26,359 nucleotides of DNA from Pseudomonadota bacterium (GTDB lineage: Bacteria > Pseudomonadota > Gammaproteobacteria > Burkholderiales > Burkholderiaceae), in the NCBI GenBank assembly GCA_963205525.1, contig CAUJJP010000034.1, positions 1-26,359 of the forward strand, written 5' to 3'. The notes under the pieces were generated by a model. It did not search any database. It was not told the origin of the DNA and saw nothing but the letters and a program-made list of their open reading frames with translations. The position numbers and the translations under genes were made by a program. Positions 1-7,346 of the stretch are shown here, piece by piece (within the stretch, counting starts at the first letter, position 1; the number at the start of each line of letters is the position of its first letter).

Positions 1-1
1 C

Positions 2-361
2 ATTGGAGAGAGCGGCCAGGTGCTGGTGCTCGACATGGGGCAGCCCGTGCGGATCGCCGACCTCGCGCGCGACCTCATCCGCATGGCCGGCCATACGCCG
101 GAGGAGATCCCCATCGTCTTCACCGGCCTGCGCCCGGGTGAGAAGCTCTTCGAGGAACTGCTCGCCGCCAGCGACGCCACCCTGCCCACCGCCTTCGAGC
201 GGCTGCGCATTGCGCGGCTCAACCGCCAGGCGCAGTCCATCGACGATCTGCTCGCGCTTGCGCAACGCGCACAGCCCGTGCCCGATGATGATGCGGTGCG
301 GGCAGCCTTGGGGCGCTGCGTGCCCGAATACCGGGTGGCCCCACCCGCGTCGCCGACGTGA
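2..361 (+). CDS. C-terminal part of a CapD/FlaA1-type NDP-sugar epimerase/dehydratase (cut by window start)
   Basis: The frame is open from the first bases, so only the last 119 or so residues are visible. They contain the hallmark C-terminal segment of membrane-anchored polysaccharide-biosynthesis SDR enzymes (CapD/WbpM/FlaA1 family): [18 protein letters not shown] near the start, then [15 protein letters not shown]. In this family the catalytic Rossmann domain, which would lie upstream, converts UDP-GlcNAc-type sugars to deoxy-keto or epimerised sugars for O-antigen or capsule. The stop codon lies 7 bp before the acyltransferase start, so the two are probably cotranscribed. The exact substrate cannot be told from this fragment. 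Confidence 0.9.
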   Translation: MGESGQVLVLDMGQPVRIADLARDLIRMAGHTPEEIPIVFTGLRPGEKLFEELLAASDATLPTAFERLRIARLNRQAQSIDDLLALAQRAQPVPDDDAVRAALGRCVPEYRVAPPASPT

Positions 362-368
362 GCGCAGG

Positions 369-1490
369 ATGCTGAGCCCCCTTCAGAATGCCCTTTTCGG
401 AGGAGTCCGCAAGCGTGACTTCCCGCTCGGCTATTCGGCCTCGCTGGACGGCGCGCGCGGGCTGATGACGCTGGGCGTGCTCGCCGCGCACCTGCACTAC
501 TACTGGTATCCGGGTGCCATCATCTTCATGGACACCTTCTTCCTGATGAGCTCCTACCTGATCACCTCGCTGCTGATCAAGGACCAGGACGCCGCCGGCC
601 GCGTCGACTTCCGCCGCTTCTATGTGCGCCGGGTGCGCCGGCTGTTCCCGGCCCTGCTGGTGATGCTGCTCGTCTACACGCTGGCCATTCTGTGGTTGGG
701 CCGGCCGCGCGTACCCGAGTTCCGGGCCATCGGCGCCACGCTGTTCTACTTCATGAACTGGGCGCGCGCCTTCGAGTGGCCGATGTCGCCCTACCTCGGT
801 CACGCCTGGTCGCTGTCCATCGAGGAGCAGTTCTACGCGCTGTGGCCGCTGCTCTTCACGCTGCTGATGGTTGGCTGCGGACGCCGCCGCGATCGCTGGC
901 TACCGCTGGCCGCGCTGCTGGTGGCCGGCGCGATTGCCTCGGCTGCCTGGCGCGGGTGGCTGGCCACGCAGGGGGCAGGCCTGGCGCGCATGTACAACGG
1001 GACCGACGTGCGGCTGGACGGTCTGTGCCTGGGCGCGGCGCTCGCCTTCTATCGCCGCGCGCATGCGCAGGGCCTGTCGCCGCCGCTGCGTGCAGCCCTG
1101 GGCTGGGTCACGCCACCGGTGGCGCTGATCCTGTTCGTCTGGGGCTTCAGCGCCAGCTACTACGACCGCGCCTGGTACCTGTGGCAATCGCAGGTGTGCA
1201 TGCTGTTGTCACTGCTGCTCGTGGCCGGGCTGGTGCTGGGGCGGCGCAGTTGGCTGCACCCGCTGCTGGAGGCTCGCCCGACCGTCTTTCTCGGCAGCAT
1301 CTGCTATGGCCTCTACATCTGGCACCACCCGATCTTCCTGATCATGGAGGATCACCTGAAGTTCGACCTTGCCACACGCGTCCTGGTTGGCGTGCCGCTG
1401 ACCTTCGCCGCCGCGATCCTCTCTTACCATCTGGTCGAACTGCCCCTGATGACCCGCAAGCCGCGCGCCGCCCTGGCCCATGCCCACTGA
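369..1490 (+). CDS. OafA/YrhL-like membrane acyltransferase (acyltransferase family 3)
   Basis: This 373-residue protein is probably an integral inner-membrane enzyme that transfers acetyl or another acyl group onto a surface sugar. An N-terminal membrane segment carries the family's histidine (VLAAHLHYYW, about residues 36-45). Next come the arginine-rich loop RRFYVRRVRRLFPALL and the strongly conserved HAWSLSIEEQFYALWP motif (about residues 141-156), then several hydrophobic helices. A C-terminal YGLYIWHHPIF block matches the family. It is membrane-domain only, with no C-terminal SGNH domain. I chose the ATG at 369 because it starts just before the first conserved block and 7 bp after the upstream stop. 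Its 3' end overlaps gspE by 11 bp. Its sugar target is unknown; the preceding sugar epimerase suggests O-antigen or exopolysaccharide. Confidence 0.9.
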   Translation: MLSPLQNALFGGVRKRDFPLGYSASLDGARGLMTLGVLAAHLHYYWYPGAIIFMDTFFLMSSYLITSLLIKDQDAAGRVDFRRFYVRRVRRLFPALLVMLLVYTLAILWLGRPRVPEFRAIGATLFYFMNWARAFEWPMSPYLGHAWSLSIEEQFYALWPLLFTLLMVGCGRRRDRWLPLAALLVAGAIASAAWRGWLATQGAGLARMYNGTDVRLDGLCLGAALAFYRRAHAQGLSPPLRAALGWVTPPVALILFVWGFSASYYDRAWYLWQSQVCMLLSLLLVAGLVLGRRSWLHPLLEARPTVFLGSICYGLYIWHHPIFLIMEDHLKFDLATRVLVGVPLTFAAAILSYHLVELPLMTRKPRAALAHAH

Positions 1491-3183
1491 CACCACTGCC
1501 CCCGATACTGCCGACCAGCGCCTGGGGCACAGCCTGGTCGCTGCGGCCAAGCTGGCTCCGCGCGACCTCGAACGCGCGCAGGCAGCTTCGGCCGAGCTCG
1601 GCAAGCGCCTGCCCGACGTGCTGGTGCAGCTGGGCCTGGTGTCCGAGGCCGACATCGCCGCCGCGCGCGCGCAGTTGCACGGCCTGCGCCTGCTGGCAAG
1701 CGACGACTTCCCCGCCGAGCTGCCTGAAGTCCCCGGCCTGCAGCGCGGCTTCCTGCTCGGTCACCATGTCTTGCCGCTGGCCGTCGATGCGCTGGGCCTG
1801 CACGTCGCGCTGCCCGACCCCGACGACGCCTTCGTGCAGAAGGCCTTGCGCCTGGCCACCGGGCTGCCGCTGCAGGTCGTGCTGGCCACGCCCGCCGACA
1901 TCGACAAGGCGCTGGCCGAGCGTGCCGACGGCGCGGATCCGGACAACGCGGCCGGCGACGCCGAACCCGACAGCGGTGAATTCGTCGAGCACCTGCGCGA
2001 CCTCGCCAGTGAGGCGCCGGTGATACGCATGGTCAATACGCTCATTGGCCGCGTGATCGAGTTGCGCGCCTCCGACATCCACCTCGAGCCCTTCGAGGAC
2101 GGTCTGCACCTGCGCTACCGCGTCGACGGCACGCTGGCCACGGCCGAGGTCATCGCGCCGCGCCTGGGGGCGGCGGTGGCCTCGCGCATCAAGCTGCTGG
2201 CGCACCTGGACATCGCCGAGCGCCGCCTCCCGCAGGACGGGCGCATCCGCATCCGCGTCAAGGGCCGCGAGCTCGACCTGCGCGTCTCCACCGTGCCCAG
2301 CGTGCATGGCGAGAGCGTCGTCATGCGGGTGCTCGATCGCACGGCGGTGCGCCTGAGCCTGCCCGACATGGGCATGCCCGACGACACCCTGGCGCTGCTG
2401 CGCGACATGCTGGCGCGTCCGCACGGCATCCTTCTCGTCACCGGGCCCACCGGCGCGGGCAAGACGACGACGCTCTACGCCGGCCTGGCCGCGCTGGACG
2501 CTGCCACGCAGAAGATCGTCACCGTCGAGGACCCGGTCGAGTACCAGCTCCCGGGCATCGTGCAGATCCAGGTCCATGCCCAGATCGGCCTGACATTCGC
2601 CAACGCGCTGCGCTCCATCCTGCGCCAGGACCCCGACGTCGTCATGATTGGTGAGATGCGCGACGGCGAGACCGCGCAGATCGCCGTGCAGGCCGCGCTC
2701 ACCGGCCACCTCGTGCTCTCCACGCTGCACACCAACGACGCCGCCAGCGCGATCGTGCGCCTCGTCGACATGGGCGTTGAGCGCTTCCTCATCACCTCCA
2801 CCGTCAACGGCGTCGTCGCCCAGCGCCTGGTGCGCAGCCTGTGTGCGCAGTGCAAGCAGCCGTTCACGCCCGACCCCGCCTGGCTGCAGCGCACCGGGTT
2901 GCAGCGTCACCTGGCGCCCGGTGCGCCGCTCTACGAGCCGCGCGGCTGCCCGGCCTGCCGGGGCAGCGGCTACCGCGGGCGACTGGGCATCTACGAGCTG
3001 CTGGTCATCGACGACGCGCTGCGCCGCGCCATCGGCGAAGGCGCCGACGCCGGCACCCTGCACACGCTGGCGCAGCAGCGCGGCCTGCGCCCGCTGCATG
3101 ACGACGGCCTGCGCCGCGTCGCCGCCGGCCTGACGACGCTGGAGGAAGTGCTGCGCGCCACGCAGGACGCCAGCGATGCCTGA
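1480..3183 (+). CDS. gspE: Type II secretion ATPase GspE
   Basis: This 567-residue cytoplasmic hexameric ATPase powers pseudopilus assembly in type II secretion. The N-terminal T2SSE/MshE-like domain (about 15-150) would dock on GspL. The C-terminal ATPase carries Walker A GPTGAGKTT (322-330), the Asp-box TVEDPVEYQL, a Walker B region DPDVVMIGEMRD (384-395), a His box STLHTND (414-420) and a tetracysteine zinc site (CAQC at 455-458, CPAC at 490-493). The zinc site argues for GspE or PilB and against PilT. The T2SS genes that follow settle GspE. The start ATG overlaps the acyltransferase end by 11 bp and the stop overlaps gspF by 8 bp, so translation is likely coupled on both sides. Confidence 0.96.
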   Translation: MPTDTTAPDTADQRLGHSLVAAAKLAPRDLERAQAASAELGKRLPDVLVQLGLVSEADIAAARAQLHGLRLLASDDFPAELPEVPGLQRGFLLGHHVLPLAVDALGLHVALPDPDDAFVQKALRLATGLPLQVVLATPADIDKALAERADGADPDNAAGDAEPDSGEFVEHLRDLASEAPVIRMVNTLIGRVIELRASDIHLEPFEDGLHLRYRVDGTLATAEVIAPRLGAAVASRIKLLAHLDIAERRLPQDGRIRIRVKGRELDLRVSTVPSVHGESVVMRVLDRTAVRLSLPDMGMPDDTLALLRDMLARPHGILLVTGPTGAGKTTTLYAGLAALDAATQKIVTVEDPVEYQLPGIVQIQVHAQIGLTFANALRSILRQDPDVVMIGEMRDGETAQIAVQAALTGHLVLSTLHTNDAASAIVRLVDMGVERFLITSTVNGVVAQRLVRSLCAQCKQPFTPDPAWLQRTGLQRHLAPGAPLYEPRGCPACRGSGYRGRLGIYELLVIDDALRRAIGEGADAGTLHTLAQQRGLRPLHDDGLRRVAAGLTTLEEVLRATQDASDA

Positions 3184-4429
3184 GTTCGACTGGCGCGCGG
3201 TCGAGCCCGATGGCCGCATGGCGCAGGGTCGGCTCGACGCGGCCAGCCCCGAGCAGGCGGTGCTCCAGCTCAAGCAGCGCGGCCTGGTCCCGGTGGCGGT
3301 GCATTCAGCCGGTGCAGCGCCCGCCGGAGGCAGTGGCTTGGACGGAGCGCCCGCCGAAGGTGTCGCCCCTGCCGGTCTCTTCACCCGCCGCCGTGGCGTG
3401 ACGCGCGCCGACGTGCTTGCCGCCACGCACGAGCTGGCCCTCATGCTCCGCGCAGGCCTGCCGCTGGCCTATGCGCTGCGTGTGCTGGTCGAGATGAGCG
3501 CCAAGCCCGCCGTCCAGGCGCTGCTGCAGCAGGTGCTGGACGACGTCAAGGGCGGTGCCGCGCTCAGTCGCGCACTGGCACGCCATGGCGCACTGTTTGG
3601 CGACTTCTACGTGCAGATGGTGCGTGCCGGCGAGGCCGCCGGCCAGCTTCCATCCACACTCGAGCGCCTGGCCGAGCACCTCGAGCGTGCCGCCGCGCTG
3701 CGCGAGAGTGTCGTCTCTGCGGCCACCTACCCGGCCATCCTGCTCGCCGTGGCCGTGCTCTCGCTGGCCGGCATGATCGGCTTCGTCGTGCCGCAATTCG
3801 AGAAGCTCTTCGCCGACATGGGTGACGCTGTGCCGCTGGCCACGCGCTTCGTGCTCGCGCTCAGCCACCACGTGCGCGACTGGGGCGTAGCCTGGCTGGC
3901 GGCGCTGCTGGCCGCCGCACTGGCCTTTGCGGCCTGGCGGCGCAGCCCCGGCGGGAGCGTGCGCTGGCAGCGCCTGCTGCTGCGCCTGCCGCTCTTCGGG
4001 CGGCTGCTGCACGGCTACCAGATCGGCCTCTTCACGCGCACGCTGGGCACGCTGGTGGGCAGCGGCGTGCCGCTGCTCTCGGGCTTGGATATCGCGGTCG
4101 ACACTGTCGCCAGCCAGCCCCTGCACCAGGCCCTGCGCGGCATGGTGATGCCGGTGAAGTCGGGCACGCGCCTGGCGCAGGCCATGGGCGACACGCGCCA
4201 GTTCGAGCCGCTGGCCATCAACCTCGTGCGCGTGGGTGAGGAGACCGGGCGCCTCGGGCCGCTGCTGCTCGAGTACGCGCGCGTGGCCGATCAGCGTGTC
4301 GAAACCGGCATCAAGCGCATGCTCGCGCTGCTCGAGCCGCTGCTGATCGTCGTGCTGGGCGTGCTCATCGCCGGCATCATCGTCTCCATCCTGCTGGGCA
4401 TCCTGTCGGTCAACGAGATCGCGGCATAA
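3176..4429 (+). CDS. gspF: Type II secretion inner-membrane platform protein GspF
   Basis: This 417-residue polytopic inner-membrane protein forms the platform on which pseudopilins are assembled by GspE. It has the duplicated T2SSF domain. The first copy (about 75-205) contains LMLRAGLPL and AGEAAGQL, and the second (about 285-405) contains TLVGSGVPLLSGL and VGEETGRLGPLL. Hydrophobic segments lie at about 183-206, 237-253 and 386-409, the usual three-helix topology. A short Ala/Gly-rich linker (about 45-68) separates the N-terminal strand region from the first domain. The start overlaps the gspE end. An 84-bp gap, the largest in the operon, follows before gspG. Confidence 0.96.
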   Translation: MPEFDWRAVEPDGRMAQGRLDAASPEQAVLQLKQRGLVPVAVHSAGAAPAGGSGLDGAPAEGVAPAGLFTRRRGVTRADVLAATHELALMLRAGLPLAYALRVLVEMSAKPAVQALLQQVLDDVKGGAALSRALARHGALFGDFYVQMVRAGEAAGQLPSTLERLAEHLERAAALRESVVSAATYPAILLAVAVLSLAGMIGFVVPQFEKLFADMGDAVPLATRFVLALSHHVRDWGVAWLAALLAAALAFAAWRRSPGGSVRWQRLLLRLPLFGRLLHGYQIGLFTRTLGTLVGSGVPLLSGLDIAVDTVASQPLHQALRGMVMPVKSGTRLAQAMGDTRQFEPLAINLVRVGEETGRLGPLLLEYARVADQRVETGIKRMLALLEPLLIVVLGVLIAGIIVSILLGILSVNEIAA

Positions 4430-4450
4430 TTTCGGGTCTTCCCGAAGGCC

Positions 4451-4462
4451 CCGGCGCGCCGG
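4451..4462. other. 12-bp perfect palindrome in the gspF-gspG gap
   Basis: The sequence CCGGCGCGCCGG is self-complementary and lies in the only sizeable gap of the secretion operon, about 50 bp before gspG. As RNA it could form a short GC hairpin that influences gspG expression or processing. In such GC-rich DNA it could also be chance. There is no T-run, so it is not a classical terminator. Confidence 0.3.
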
Positions 4463-4513
4463 CGTTCGCACCACGGAACTGCGCGGCCTCTTGAGCGTCT
4501 CATCCAGCCTCCC

Positions 4514-4954
4514 ATGTCCATCGTGCACCCACCCCGCGCCGTGCGCCGCATTCGTCGCGCCGGCTTCACGCTCATCGAGCTTCTGGTCGTGCTGGCCATC
4601 CTGGCGCTGCTGGCCGGGCTGGTCGGCCCGCGCGTGCTCAACCAGCTCGGCGGCGCCAAGTCCAAGACCGCACTGGTGCAGATTGCCGACCTCGACAAGG
4701 CGATGGAACTCTTCAAGCTCGACGTCGGCCGCTACCCCAGTACCGAAGAGGGCCTGCAGGCCCTGTCCGCCAAGCCCGCCAGCGTCGCCTCGGGCTGGAA
4801 CGGGCCCTACCTCAAGGGCGGCGTCCCCGCCGATCCCTGGGGCAGACCCTATGTCTACAGGCTGGACGGCAGCGCGCTGCTGATCCAGTCCCTCGGTGCC
4901 GATGGCGCGCCCGGCGGCGACGGCGAGAACGCCGACCTGCGCAACACCCACTGA
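4514..4954 (+). CDS. gspG: Major pseudopilin GspG
   Basis: This 146-residue protein is the main subunit of the periplasmic pseudopilus that pushes cargo through the secretin. A 17-residue basic leader ends in Gly, followed by the processed N-terminus FTLIELLVVLAIL with Glu at mature position 5. This is the type III signal cut and methylated by the prepilin peptidase (not in this window). The body holds the GspG signature GRYPSTEEGLQAL, then GWNGPYLKGGVPADPWGRPYVY. The end, GADGAPGGDGENADL, resembles the calcium-binding loop of major pseudopilins. The length is normal. The ATG at 4514 has no strong Shine-Dalgarno sequence; a GTG at 4523 is a less likely alternative. Confidence 0.97.
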   Translation: MSIVHPPRAVRRIRRAGFTLIELLVVLAILALLAGLVGPRVLNQLGGAKSKTALVQIADLDKAMELFKLDVGRYPSTEEGLQALSAKPASVASGWNGPYLKGGVPADPWGRPYVYRLDGSALLIQSLGADGAPGGDGENADLRNTH

Positions 4955-4958
4955 GGGC

Positions 4959-5429
4959 GTGCGCGCGCGCTCGGTGGGTCGCCTGGGCGCGCGCGGCTTC
5001 ACGCTCATCGAGCTCGTCGTCGCGCTCGCCATCGCCGCCCTGGCGGTCGCCCTGGTCCCGCCCGCACTCGAGAAGCTGCGCGACGGCATGCACTACCGCG
5101 ACACCGTCCGGGCCGTCGTCACCGGCCTGCGCGCGGCCCGCGAACGGGCACTGACCCAGGGCGCCGAGGCACGCTACGTCGTCGACCTCGCCGGGCGCCG
5201 CTTCGGCCCCGACACCGGTCCGCTGCAGCCCTTGCCCGCGCCGCTGCAGCTGCGCCTGACCGTGGCCGGCATCGAATGGCGGGCCGACCAGGTCGGCGCA
5301 ATCCGCTTCCTGCCGCAGGGTGGTGCCACCGGCGGCAGCGTGGACGTGCTGCGCGCCGATGGCAGCGGCGTGCGCGTCACGGTCGACTGGCTCTCCGCAG
5401 CGGTGTCGCAGACCGCGATCGAGCGATGA
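4959..5429 (+). CDS. gspH: Minor pseudopilin GspH
   Basis: A 156-residue minor pseudopilin when started at the GTG at 4959, only 4 bp after the gspG stop. That start gives a 13-residue leader, MRARSVGRLGARG, then mature FTLIELVVALAIAALAV with Glu5. An in-frame ATG at 4896 inside gspG would give an implausibly long leader. The rest matches the GspH/FimT pattern (LRAARERALTQG, then a beta-rich C-terminus with IRFLPQGGATGGSVDVL). In the family GspH sits near the pseudopilus tip and joins the minor pilins to GspG. Its stop overlaps the gspI start in an ATGA. Confidence 0.93.
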   Translation: MRARSVGRLGARGFTLIELVVALAIAALAVALVPPALEKLRDGMHYRDTVRAVVTGLRAARERALTQGAEARYVVDLAGRRFGPDTGPLQPLPAPLQLRLTVAGIEWRADQVGAIRFLPQGGATGGSVDVLRADGSGVRVTVDWLSAAVSQTAIER

Positions 5430-5836
5430 CGCGCTCTGGCCTGCCCGCGCGCGGCTTCTCGCTGCTGGAGCTGCTGGTCGCCATGGCCGTGCTTGGTCTT
5501 TCGCTGACCTTGCTCTACCGGGTCGATGCCGGCGTGCTGCGTGGCGTGGCCGATCAGGCCCAGCACGAGCGCGCCACCGCGCTGGCGCAGTCGCTGCTCG
5601 ACGCGCGCGAGGCCGTTCCCGCCAGCGGCTGGGCCGAGCAAGGGCAGGGTGGTGGCCTGTCCTGGGCCGTGTCCAGCCACCCGCTGCCGCTGCCGCCGGG
5701 GCTCAAGCCGACGGCACCCCTGCTGCACGAGGTGCGCATTGCGGTGCACTGGCAGGGGGGCAGCGGCCCGCGCCAGCTCGAGCTCGCGACGCTGCTGCCG
5801 CAGGCGCAGCCGCGGGCCGGGGATGGGCTGCCGTGA
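5426..5836 (+). CDS. gspI: Minor pseudopilin GspI
   Basis: A 136-residue minor pseudopilin of the tip complex (GspI-J-K). The leader MTRSGLPARG precedes mature FSLLELLVAMAVLGLSL with Glu5. The GspI pattern follows: a helix with ERATALAQSLLDAREAVPASGW, then a short beta domain with HEVRIAVHW. The ATG at 5426 overlaps the gspH stop (ATGA), and the gspI stop overlaps the gspJ GTG start, so ribosomes probably re-initiate from gene to gene. The length agrees with the family. Confidence 0.93.
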   Translation: MTRSGLPARGFSLLELLVAMAVLGLSLTLLYRVDAGVLRGVADQAQHERATALAQSLLDAREAVPASGWAEQGQGGGLSWAVSSHPLPLPPGLKPTAPLLHEVRIAVHWQGGSGPRQLELATLLPQAQPRAGDGLP

Positions 5837-6489
5837 GCCGCCCCGCCGTCGCTCGTCGCTGCGCCGGCCTGACGCTGGTCGAAGTCGTTGTGGCCTTGGC
5901 CGTGCTGTCGCTGGTCGTGCTGTCGCTGGGTGCGTCGCTGCGTGGCCTGTCTCAATCGGCCACGCGCGTGGACGAGCGCGTGGCAGCCATCGACGAAATG
6001 CGCGTGGCCAGCGCCTTCCTGCGCGACGTCTTCGAGCGCACGCTGCCGCTGCGTGCGGCAGATACCGAGCGACGCTGGCTGTTCGACACGCAGCCGCAGG
6101 GCGTGGCCTGGGTAGCCGTCATGCCGGCGCGTTTCGGTGCCGCAGGGCGCTTCGCCTTTCGTCTGGCGCTGGAGGCCCAAGGCGACGCCAGCCAGTCGCT
6201 GGTGCTGCGCTATGCCCCGCTGCCGCAGCCGCAAGCCCGTTTTCCGGATTGGGCGCAGGCCCAGTCTCGCGTACTCGCCCATCGGGTCGAGGCCTTCGCG
6301 CTCGGCTATGGTGGTGATGGTCTGGCCGCCGGCTGGCAGCCGCAGTGGACCGACGTCGAACGCATGCCGCCGCGCCTGCGGCTGGACCTGACGACCGCTT
6401 CCTTGGCCTGGCCGCCGCTGGTGCTGGCCGTGCGCACCCCTGTCGCGCCCGGGGGGCTGTTCACGATCGGGGGGGTGGCAACGCAGTGA
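5833..6489 (+). CDS. gspJ: Minor pseudopilin GspJ
   Basis: A 218-residue minor pseudopilin starting at a GTG that overlaps the gspI stop (GTGA). The leader MSRPAVARRCAG is followed by LTLVEVVVALAVLSLVV with Glu5. The first mature residue is Leu rather than the usual Phe. The long globular part, with RVDERVAAIDEMRVASAFLRDVFER after the membrane helix, fits GspJ, the largest of the H/I/J group. In the family it bridges GspI and GspK at the pseudopilus tip. It lies between gspI and gspK as expected. Confidence 0.92.
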   Translation: MSRPAVARRCAGLTLVEVVVALAVLSLVVLSLGASLRGLSQSATRVDERVAAIDEMRVASAFLRDVFERTLPLRAADTERRWLFDTQPQGVAWVAVMPARFGAAGRFAFRLALEAQGDASQSLVLRYAPLPQPQARFPDWAQAQSRVLAHRVEAFALGYGGDGLAAGWQPQWTDVERMPPRLRLDLTTASLAWPPLVLAVRTPVAPGGLFTIGGVATQ

Positions 6490-7346
6490 ACCCGCACAAG
6501 TTGCACGCGCGCGGCGTCACCCTCGTCATCGTGCTCTGGATGGTCGCTGCGCTGACCATCCTGGTGACCGGGCTCGTGCACGCGCAGCGCAGTGAACTGC
6601 GCCTGGCCAGCGCGGCGCGTGCCCGCCTGCTGGCGGTGGCGACAGGGCAGGCCGCGGGGCAGTTCGTGCTGCAGCAGATTGCCGGCACCGCGCCTGCGCC
6701 CGACCGCATCGGCGTGCGCCGCGTCACGGTCGCGGGTGGCGAGGTCGACGTGGAGGTGATGCCGCTCACCGGCCTGATCGACTTGAACAACGCCCCGCCC
6801 TCGCTGCTGGCCGACGCCTTCCGGGTTGCCGGTGGCCGGGACGAGGCGGCTGCGCGTGCGCTTGCCGCCGCGGTGCTCGAGCGCCGCCAGCGCCCCGCCG
6901 CCGGCACCGCGCCCGCGCGCCTGGAGATGCCTGAGGAACTCCTCACGCTGCCGGGGGTCGACGCCGACCTCTTTGCTAAGATCGCGCCCCTCTTGACCAC
7001 CGATTCCGCCGGCAGCGGCAAGGTCAATCCGCTGGCTGCACCGCCAGACGTCCTGCTCGTGCTGGCCCGCGGCGACGCGGCGCTGGCACAACGCATCGCC
7101 GGGCAGCGCGCAGGCGGTGCCGTCGACACCACCCGCCTCGAGGGCAACCATATCGATGCCACGGTCAGCAGTCGCTACCGGATCACCGCAAGCGTGCCTG
7201 CGCCCGACGGCGCGCAGTGGCGCGTGCAGCGCGACGTCGATCTCCACGCCACGGGCCCTGGCGGCCCGCCCTGGCGGACGCTGCGCACCGCCGTGCGTCG
7301 CCTGCCCGCGCCGGCCGTCGTGAGCGCACTTCATGTCGGCGGCTGA
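6486..7346 (+). CDS. gspK: Minor pseudopilin GspK (tip protein)
   Basis: A 286-residue protein starting at a GTG that overlaps the gspJ stop. The leader MNPHKLHARG is followed by VTLVIVLWMVAALTIL. Position 5 is Ile, not Glu, the normal hallmark of GspK, which caps the pseudopilus. The body holds the GspK helical insert: GLIDLNNAPPSLL, a helix-hairpin-helix-like EELLTLPGVDADLFAKIAPLLT, and GKVNPLAAPPDVLL. The end overlaps gspL by 14 bp. An in-frame ATG upstream lies inside gspJ and would bury the leader, so it was not chosen. Confidence 0.94.
   Translation: MNPHKLHARGVTLVIVLWMVAALTILVTGLVHAQRSELRLASAARARLLAVATGQAAGQFVLQQIAGTAPAPDRIGVRRVTVAGGEVDVEVMPLTGLIDLNNAPPSLLADAFRVAGGRDEAAARALAAAVLERRQRPAAGTAPARLEMPEELLTLPGVDADLFAKIAPLLTTDSAGSGKVNPLAAPPDVLLVLARGDAALAQRIAGQRAGGAVDTTRLEGNHIDATVSSRYRITASVPAPDGAQWRVQRDVDLHATGPGGPPWRTLRTAVRRLPAPAVVSALHVGG

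Noticed and set aside
1342..3444. Very long minus-strand open frame opposite gspE
   Set aside because: Antisense of a well-supported gene in GC-rich DNA; the product is low-complexity Arg/Gln/Ala/Gly with no known motif.
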